Assembly (NCBI RefSeq): GCF_028640845.1
Contig: NC_080540.1
Location: 276,969,524 to 277,033,523, forward strand
DNA: 64,000 bases
Reading direction: 5' to 3'
DNA from: Ahaetulla prasina
Taxonomy: Eukaryota > Chordata > Lepidosauria > Squamata > Colubridae
Part shown: positions 56,768 through 64,000 of the stretch, piece by piece
Position numbering within the stretch: the first letter of the stretch is position 1
Layout: each line of letters begins with the position of its first letter
The notes under the pieces: model-generated
Database searches by the model: none
Seen by the model: the letters and a program-made list of their open reading frames with translations, nothing else
Told to the model about the DNA's origin: nothing
Program-made: the position numbers and the translations under genes

Positions 56768-57339
56768 CCCATGATCATGTCTGGTTCGGTTCTGCAACCC
56801 AACAAGAAAGACACAGACTTCAGAGGATAATTAGAACTGCAGAAAAAATAATTGCTACCAACCTGCCTTCCATTGAGGACCTGTATACTGCACGAATCAA
56901 GAAGAGGGCCGTGAAAATATTTGCAGATCACTTGCATCCTGGACATAAACTGTTTCAACTCCTACCCTCAAAACGACGCTATAGAGCACTGCACACCAGA
57001 ACAACTAGACACAAGAACAGTTTTTTCCCGAAGGCCATCACTCTGCTAAACAAATAATTCCATCAACACTGTCAGACTATTTACTGAATCTGCACTACTA
57101 TTAATCGTCTCATAGTTCCCATCACCAATCTCTTTCCACTTATGACTGTATGACTATAACTTGTTGCTGGCAATCCTTATGATTTATATTGATATATTGA
57201 CCATCAAATGTGTTGTAAATGTTGTACCTTGATGAACGTATCTTTTCTTTTATGTACACTGAGAGCATATGCACCAAGACAAATTCCTTGTGTGTCCAAT
57301 CACACTTGGCCAATAAAATTCTATTCTATTCTATTCTAA
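56768..57339 (+). mobile_element. Snake1-type LINE 3' end
   Basis: The translation runs VWFGSATQQERHRLQRIIRT, then LPSIEDLYTARIKKRAVKIF, HPGHKLFQLLPSKRRYRALH and TRTTRHKNSFFPKAITLL. It is open for about 95 codons and in good condition. It ends with (ATTCT)n at 57316-57339. Confidence 0.88.
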
Positions 57340-57959
57340 TCATGAATTCACAATTCAGACACTTGGCAACTGGCTCTTATGGTTGCAGGTCTTGTGGTCA
57401 TGTGATCACCTTTTTCAATCTTCCCAACAGCTTCCAACAAACAAAGTCAATTGGGGAGGTCACATTTGCTTAAGCACTGTGTGATTTGCGTAATGACCAG
57501 GTGATTTGTCAGCAACCACAATAAAAAGGTTGTAAAATTGGATAAGCCACACGATGGCTTAATTAACAACCACATTGCTTTACAACCAAAATTCCAGTCC
57601 CAGTTATGGTCATAAATCAATGACTACCTGTATCAGATTAGTACTGCAAAAATCTGGATAGCCTATGCACAGCCATAAGCGGTAATATGTTGTATACGTC
57701 TGTGCTGTTACTTGTATTTTTGCAAGACAGATCTGGTAGCCCTAATAATCATCTTTACAGTGCTACATATGTAGAGCCAATAAAAACAAATTTGGTAAAT
57801 TGTGACAAATTGGGATCAAGTTTAGGAACCCTTTCCTGGGGACATTTTTCTTGTTGTTTCTAGACTAGTAGAGACAAACGTGTGACCATCATTACTTAAA
57901 GTATTTTTCTCTGAAAGAACATTTCACTCAACAAGTCACAGTTTACAACAATATGGACA

Positions 57960-58130
57960 ACGTTTTACTTTATCTTTTGTCAAGTTATTTAAAATTAATT
58001 TTATGATAGTAAAACAGAAAAGAACGTTCTTCAAAACTGAAGAAATTTTGTCTTTTATCATTTTGTAAAAAATTAATTTTAAGATAATAAAATAGAAAAG
58101 GACTTCCTTCAAAATTGAAGCAAATGCCAT
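57960..58130. repeat. Diverged tandem duplication, period about 80 bp
   Basis: AAAATTAATTTTATGATAGT at 57990 and AAAATTAATTTTAAGATAAT at about 58068 start two similar units that both continue through CTTCAAAA(C/T)TGAAG. Confidence 0.75.
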
Positions 58131-58139
58131 CTACTCAAA

Positions 58140-59200
58140 GATGTCTTTAAAGGATCTATTGTTTTGCCCCCTTCCTGATATGATTATTTTTTCTATACCA
58201 TTTTTAAGCGTACATCTGAAGTAACATGAATCTGTGGAACTTGGGAAGCAGAGTCACTTTTGAAATGCTTGTCTTCCCTGGCACTACACCTGTTTTCTTA
58301 CAGGTGGACTCCAAATTTTTCTTTGACCCTTCCTTCTACATACACTTCCCAAATCTCCCCTCAGTTCCTGCAGCCTTTTGTAAAATAAACAGGGAAGACA
58401 TACCCTTCATTACCATACTTTGATCGACATTTCTAGCATCCAGACATCGCAATGCCTCAGTCAGGGAGAAGTGAACAGGTGTCTTTATTCAGTGGAGAGG
58501 ACAAAATGCATTGGGTAGAGTTGCCTCAGACTTATGAATAGAGTCAGTGTTGAAATTTAAATAAAATGCTAAATGAACAGCACAATGGTGATAAAAATCC
58601 TGGGTTTAGAGACCAAGATTGCAGACTACCCACCTCTGCTACAAATGAAATAATACATAATATAGGTATCTAATACGTATTTGGTACGTATTCCGTTAGA
58701 AGAATATGATTGCATCTCTAAATTGAATTGGTTTTCGAACTAGAAAGTCAGTTTGAATTTTTGAATGGAATTAGATGCCTCAGAGAAATAGCTATCTTGC
58801 CATACACCAAACAAGCTAAATGGAAATTTAACGACATATGGATGATCCAAGGCTGAAGAAGATGTCTATAAATAGCTTTAGGAAAAGAACTTTAAAGGTA
58901 AGATTTGTCTGAACTATAGATACACAGTTATGGATCTCCAGATGTTGTTGAATTACAACATCATTAATAGCTATTTATCATTAATGACATATTGTCATTC
59001 CCTGATAGTATGGTTTTCTGTGGATTGAGATTTTGTCTTTAAAAACAAATGAGTTCACCTCAATGTTAATAGCTCTACTATAATATATTTTATTTTAGCC
59101 AAATTCTGTCAAGGAACTCCATGCAACATATATGATCTTCCCTAGTGCAACAGATTTTCAGAACAATCTTTAGAGATCATAGGTTGCCAAAATGATATTC
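58140..59200. other. Intergenic sequence, nothing recognised
   Basis: No exon-like frame or repeat terminus was seen. Confidence 0.4.
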
Positions 59201-59279
59201 CTTCTCCTTCTCCTTCTCCTTCTCCTTCTCCTTCTCCTTCTCCTTCTCCTTCTCCTTCTCCTTCTCCTTCTCCTTCTCC
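59198..59279. repeat. (TTCTCC)n hexamer microsatellite
   Basis: About 13 perfect hexamers. Confidence 0.97.
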
Positions 59280-59566
59280 ATTGCATTAAATTGATGTCAA
59301 GGAAAAGCACAGAAAAATACTAAACTACTCAAGTAACCCTGAAATCACATAAGCAAAGATTGTTTTTTTCCCTCTGAATTTAAAACCTTGGCTTTTGCTT
59401 AGTTGCTATAGCAGGTTGCCACAGTAACAGCCATTATTAAAACCCATTAAGATATTTATTAGGAATAGGGCAGAGAGGGTGAAGGTTGGGAAGAGGTGGA
59501 AAGCAGTCTAAAAAAGTAAAGATTATACAATTAAGGATAAGGTAACAAAATTCTGAGGATACTATT

Positions 59567-59740
59567 CAATAGTGGGTTCCGCTTACCTTCGTTACCAGTT
59601 CAGAACTGTGAGCAAGTGCGTAGCGTTTCTGCGCATGCGCAGAGCATCCGTGATGACATCCGGCTGGGTGGGCAGAACCTCCCGCCGCCACCACTACCGG
59701 TTCACATGAACCGGGGCGAACCGGTAGAAACCCACCACTG
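59567..59740. mobile_element. hAT MITE family 3-like (174 bp)
   Basis: CAATAGTGGGTTCCGCTTAC at the left and GTAGAAACCCACCACTG at the right; GC-rich centre with GCGCATGCGC. No matching octamers were found. Confidence 0.65.
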
Positions 59741-59849
59741 TTTCAAAGGTCCAAGTTATACATTCTTCAGTAACACAACTTTGTCTTGCCTTGAGGTGGC
59801 ACTATGCATTCCTGCCTGTCTGTAGATGGCAAAGACTGTGGTTGATAAT

Positions 59850-59990
59850 AGCATAGCATTGCTCAAATGTGACTGCAATGGACCTCATTACTGCCATAGT
59901 TGTTAAGCAAAGCAGTTATTAAGGAAGGCATCATGTGACCACAACTTGTGATTTTACTGCCAGTATCTCCATTCACTTTACTTGTTAAAC
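59850..59990. mobile_element. Tigger-like MITE fragment
   Basis: ATAGTTGTTAAGCAAAGCAG and GCATCATGTGACCACAACTT are interior phrases of the family. No termini remain. Confidence 0.45.
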
Positions 59991-60004
59991 AGTTAAACAG
60001 TCTT

Positions 60005-60310
60005 GTGTGAAGAGACCGAGGAATTGTATTTGTTCAATCTTGAAAGGAAACAATGAGGAACCGGGAAGTGATAGCACTTTTCAAACACCAGAAAGAATGT
60101 AGGAATCAAAAAGCCCATTGTCCCAGAATGTAGGACACATAATAATTGTCATGAGTTGCAAAAAAGGAAAATCCCTCCACCCGAACATTAGGAAAACTTG
60201 CTCCATCAGGAAAAAGTTTGTGGGGGGAGCCATTACATAAGCAAGTGACGATTTCACCTTTACTGGATGTTTTAAGCAGAGGATGGACAGCTGTTGATTA
60301 ATTTAGATTC
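60005..60310 (+). mobile_element. CR1 LINE fragment
   Basis: AATCTTGAAAGGAAACAATG, GAAGTGATAGCACTTTTCAA and GCCATTACATAAGCAAG-type phrases follow the CR1 ORF2 C-terminus. Heavily decayed. Confidence 0.6.
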
Positions 60311-60381
60311 CAGTAAAGGAGAATATTTGTGGCTCAGGATTAAAATGAGGGACACTTGGAGCTAATGGTTGTTTTCTTGCA

Positions 60382-60744
60382 GATATTTCATTACCTGAAC
60401 TAGGTAACATCATCAGTGCTAGCATTAGACTAGACTAGCACTCAGTGGTGAAATCCAATTTTTTTTACTATCAGTTCTGTGGGCGTGGCGTGGCTTGGTG
60501 GGCGTCGCTTGGTGGTATGGCAAGGGAAGGATACTGCAAAATCTCCATTCCCACCCTACTCCTGAGGGAAGGATATTGCAAAATCTCCATTCCCACCTCA
60601 CTCTGGGGCCATCCAGAGGTGGCATTTGCCGGTTCTCGGAACTACTCAAAATATCTGCTACTGGTTCTCCAGCCCCTGTCAGAACCTGCTGGATTTCACC
60701 CCTGCTAGACTGATTATATTACCTAGTTTTGGTAGTGAAACATC
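60382..60744. mobile_element. Inverted pair of Penelope-like ends around a hAT MITE
   Basis: 60382-60416 (-) reads CTGATGA, GTTACC stem, GAAATATC. 60710-60744 (+) reads CTGATTA, a stem, GAAACATC. Both continue into TGCAAGAAAACAACCAT on their own strand. hAT copy F occupies the space between them. Confidence 0.6.
60443..60704 (+). mobile_element. hAT MITE family 1, copy F
   Basis: Ends CAGTGGTGAAATCC and GGATTTCACCCCTG; two internal units. It sits at the centre of an inverted pair of Penelope-like ends. Flanks CTAGCACT and CTAGACTG share only CTAG. Confidence 0.82.
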
Positions 60745-61501
60745 TGCAAGAAAACAACCATAGCTTAGAGAGCACCAAGGATTTTATACTTATATGTTTA
60801 TTTTATCTTACGTTTGATAACTTGTAAATAAATGAATGAATTAATAAATAAAATAAAAACAAATAAATAAGGATCCCTAATTTAGATTCCTCCATGAAAC
60901 AGAAATTTGTATCTGAAATGCATAAACAGTGTGTTCAAATACCATGATTGTATGAACGGATGAAACTACCGATAATCTAAAGGAATAATTAATTTAGAAT
61001 TATTCCCACTCCCTCTTCAATTAGATCCTAAGTGAGGATATTGAATTCTTAAAAAAACACTTGGAATTTTCCCCGCTCCTCCTTAAATGAACTGGGAATG
61101 CTGATGACTAAAGCTAACAACTCTCTAAATGTCTGTAATATTTAAAAATCATTAAAATGTCTAAGTTGTGTCTGGAATGAATTTGTTCCTACTGTTGAAA
61201 TGCAATTAAAGTCATACTGAGAACATTTATTAACTGCAGAGCAGTGAGTATTTAGCTATCAGTAGTAACAGGATTGTTTTTCCAGTGGAGACTTCAATTT
61301 TCTTATTTTTATTAATGCTTTATTCAGACATTTCATTTTACAAATAAGAATAGAATATCTTTTTAACATTTACATAAAAGCAATGAAAGTAACTCAGAAC
61401 TTCCACCTGACTAATCTTGAATATGACCATGACTCTAGAAGAATAGTTTTTCATGGCACTGCTTATAGAGATGCCAAGGTTTTCAAATAATGCTGAAAGG
61501 T

Positions 61502-61502
<1 letters not shown>

Positions 61503-61587
<85 letters not shown>
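61503..61587. repeat. (ATT)n microsatellite at the L2 tail
   Basis: About 28 ATT trinucleotides at the 3' end of the L2 element, where the other copies have ATTT. The poly-Ile and poly-Leu frames are artefacts. Confidence 0.97.
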
Positions 61588-61589
<2 letters not shown>

Positions 61590-63063
61590 TACTTTTATAC
61601 CGCCCTATCTCCCTAGGGACTCAGGGCGGTTTACAGCCATATAAAAAACATAAATATATACAGAGTAAAACATTAATTTAAAAAACTTATTACATAGGCC
61701 GAATATTTAAAATAGAGATATAAATAATAAAACCCCATTTAAAACCAGATTTAAAATTTAAACATTTAAAAATTTAAAATTCTAGTCCAGTCCTGCGCAG
61801 ATAAATAGATGTGTCTTAAGCTCGCGGCGGAAGGTTCGAAGGTCAGGAAGTTGGCGAAGTCCTGGGGGAAGCTCGTTCCAGAGGGTGGGAGCCCCCACAG
61901 AAAAGGCCCTTCCCCTGGGTGTCGCCAGTCGGCACTGCCTGGCCGACGGCACCCTGAGGAGTCCCTCTGTGAGAGCGCACGGGTCGGTGAGAGGCATTCG
62001 GTGGCAGCAGACGGTCCCGTAAGTAGCCCGGCCCTATGCCATGGAGCGCTTTGAAGATCATTACCAAAACCTTGAAGCGCACCCGGAAGGCCACAGGCAG
62101 CCAGTGCAGTCTGCGCAGGAGAGGTGTTACGTGGGAGCTACGTATGACTCCCTCTATCACCCGCGCAGCCGCATTCTGAACTACCTGGAGTCTCCGGGTG
62201 CTCCTCAAGGGGAGCCCCATGTAGAGAGCATTTCAGTAATCCAGACGAGATGTCACGAGAGCATGAGTGACTGTGCATAGGGCATCCCGGTCTAGAAAGG
62301 GGCGCAACTGGTGAACCAGGCGAACCTGGTAAAAAGCTCTCCTGGAGATGGCCGTCAAATGGTCTTTGAAAGACAGCCGTCCATCCAGGAGGACGCCCAA
62401 GTTGCGCACCCTCTCCATTGGGGCCAATGACTCGCCCCCAACAGTCAGCCGCGGCTGCAGCTGACTGTACCGGGATGCCGGCATCCACAGCCACTCCGTC
62501 TTGGAGGGATTGAGCTTGAGCCTGTTTCTCCCCATCCAGACCCGTACGGCTTCCAGACACCGGGACAACACCTCGATAGCTTCGTTGGGGTGGTCCGGTG
62601 TGGAAAAGTACAGCTGAGTGTCGTCAGCGTACAGCTGGTACCTCACACCGAAACCACTGATGATCTCACCCAGCGGCTTCATATAGATGTTGAACAAGAG
62701 GGGCGAGAGAATCGACCCCTGAGGCACCCCACAAGTGAGGCGTCCCGGGGCCGACCTCTGCCCCCCCGTCAACACCGTCTGCGACCGATCGGAGAGATAG
62801 GAGGAGAACCACCGATAAACGGTGCCTCCCACTCCCAATCCCTCCAACCGGTGCAGCAGGATACCATGGTCGATGGTATCAAAAGCCGCTGAGAGGTCTA
62901 ATAGGACCAAGGCAGAGGAACAACCCCTATCCCTGGCCCTCCAGAGATCATCCACCAACGCGACCAAAGCTGTCTCAGTGCTGTAACCGGGCCGAAAACC
63001 GGACTGGAACGGGTCTAGATAGACGGTTTCCTCCAGGTACTGGGGTAGCTGACATGCCACCAA
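61588..63063 (-). mobile_element. L2-clade LINE, 5'-truncated, well preserved
   Basis: The 3' end (TTATACCGCCCTATCTCCCT, then GGGACTCAGGGCGGTTTACA) follows an ATT array. Homology to the 1-2572 copy runs to about 63063 and then stops, which marks 5' truncation. The coding part has only about two breaks. Confidence 0.9.
61782..63063 (-). pseudogene. L2 reverse transcriptase and C-terminal domain, few breaks
   Basis: The frame from about 63063 to 62233 holds SGFRPGYSTETALVALVDDL, LVLLDLSAAFDTIDHGILL, GVPQGSILSPLLFNIYMKPL, YQLYADDTQLYF and RVRNLGVLLDGRLSFKDH. The catalytic aspartates (D in LDLSAAFD and the pair in YADD) are intact. After a break near 62230, 62220-61843 continues with LQVVQNAAARVIEGV and LHWLPVAFRVRFKVLVMIF. 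A second break separates LERASPRTSPTS from FRRELKTHLF. The endonuclease half was never copied. Confidence 0.88.
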
Positions 63064-63387
63064 GTGTATCAGCTTTTCAAGAAATAGAGCTGAAGTAGAA
63101 ACCAAGGAACAGAATCCCATAATACAAGTTGCTCAGCTTTAGAACTACTCACATTTTATCTACTGAGAAGGCATAATGAAGGATAAATGATGGTAATATG
63201 ATTAAGGAGCAGTCCATGTAATTTTTTTCACAACTCTTCATTACAGAGAACATTAATATTTCATACTTTTCATGTTTGAAATAATAGCAGATATGTATGT
63301 AATCCCAGAACATCTATTCATAACACCAGTAAACAAAGATCTACAATTAGTCATAGATTACTATTAGTGAATTAGTTGTAGGAGATT

Positions 63388-63632
63388 TATTTATTTATTT
63401 TATTTATTTTATTTTGTCATAACAATATATGTAGGAATCATACAAAAGATTATATAGTATATAAACATATATGAGTAAATATAAGGAGGTATAAGCATAT
63501 ATATAGAAAGAAGAAAAGAAAAACAATAGGACAGGAACGGTAGGCATGTTTGTGCGCTCATGCACGCCCCTTATGGTCCTCTTAGGAATGGGGTGAGGTC
63601 AATAGTAGAAAGTTTTTGGATAAAACTTTTAG
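63388..63632 (-). mobile_element. LINE-B 3' end, variant subfamily
   Basis: ATTT repeats, then ATAACAATATATGTAGGAAT, then the shared GCGCTCATGCACGCCCCTTA and CTTAGGAATGGGGTGAGGTC landmarks of LINE-B. Confidence 0.75.
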
Positions 63633-63671
63633 GATGATGATGATGATGATGATGATCATCATCATCATCAC
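63633..63671. repeat. (GAT)n(ATC)n palindromic microsatellite
   Basis: Eight GAT trinucleotides switch to five ATC trinucleotides, forming a self-complementary hairpin. Confidence 0.95.
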
Positions 63672-64000
63672 ATTTTAGATGATCAGATTGAGTTTGAAGG
63701 AAGGGTCAAATGTGTCATAAGTCATGAGTCCCTTCATGCTGGGAGATCTAAGTCCAGCCCATTTTGAATTCCCATGATTCTTATTCCTGTGGCCAATTTG
63801 CTTTGGCAGTTAGTAGATCAGATTATTGCAGAGAACTTAACCTTGCCATAAATCTTTATGTCCATTTGAACTGCCTGGATCTCCTGATTTCCCTGGCACT
63901 TGAAATTAGGCTTCCTTTTATTGCATGTTTTTTTGTCTACAATAATCTGTGCCAGAAAAAAGAGGTTTTTTTTTAAAAAAAAACACTCTTGGTACCATTA

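Larger units (their letters stand above)
56263..57632. mobile_element. Tigger-like MITE containing two nested LINE ends
   Basis: The left part (56263-56365) starts TACCGATAGTTCTTGACTTA. The right part (about 57341-57632) ends AATCAATGACTACCTGTA. In between lie LINE-B (56366-56765) and a Snake1-type end (56768-57339). Confidence 0.8.

Noticed and set aside
59198..59279. CRISPR-like regular repeat
   Set aside because: It is a plain TTCTCC hexamer microsatellite without spacers.
61453..61681. Poly-Ile and poly-Leu frames
   Set aside because: Produced by the (ATT)n array at the L2 tail.

Overview
What it is. The window looks like nuclear DNA of a squamate reptile, most likely an advanced (colubroid) snake. 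It is AT-rich and gene-poor, and most of it consists of layered transposable elements. The main pointer to snakes is a LINE whose 3' tail is an AATAG pentamer array, the 'Snake1' / CR1-L3 type known for seeding microsatellites in snake genomes. Also consistent are a Bov-B LINE fragment, L2 and old CR1 LINEs, tRNA-derived SINEs with CR1-like tails, and many nonautonomous hAT and Tigger-like DNA transposons. Nothing prokaryotic is present: no operon, CRISPR array or ribosome binding site. Layout. 1-29411 is read as the last intron of a + strand gene and contains no other coding exon I can recognise. It holds a broken L2 LINE (1-2572, - strand), a nearly full-length but frameshifted Snake1-type LINE (8485-12054, -), a CR1/L2-group LINE called 'LINE-B' here (14925-16435, +), a second LINE-B copy split by a Snake1 insertion (17043-18560, -), and scattered MITEs, CR1 ends and microsatellites. 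29412-29568 is the only protein-coding exon I can support. It is the terminal exon of a PI-PLC X-domain protein, most like PLCXD3, and encodes the last 51 residues. A long AT-rich 3' untranslated region probably follows, ending near an AATAAA at 39051-39056. Within it lies a very recent tandem duplication of about 0.95 kb, joined by five copies of a 31-bp repeat (36330-38272). 39080-64000 is intergenic. It contains a TTGGC/TCGGC pentamer array, several microsatellites, hammerhead-ribozyme-like motifs, an inverted duplication around 45.6-47.3 kb, a Bov-B fragment, a three-deep transposon nest at 56.3-57.6 kb, and an L2 reverse transcriptase copy with few breaks (61588-63063, -). How the parts relate. 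There is one gene end; everything else is a record of insertion and rearrangement. The most useful observations are: (1) eight-base target duplications that define several hAT MITE families directly, including nine copies of one family in 64 kb; (2) a hybrid MITE copy (46885-47185) whose two flanks match the flanks of two other copies, suggesting rearrangement through the MITE; (3) recurring CUGANGA / stem / GAAAC-RUC motifs whose stems covary, consistent with Penelope-like-element hammerhead ribozymes; (4) the near-identical tandem duplication in the putative 3' UTR. Family names are from memory of known elements and were not checked against a repeat library.
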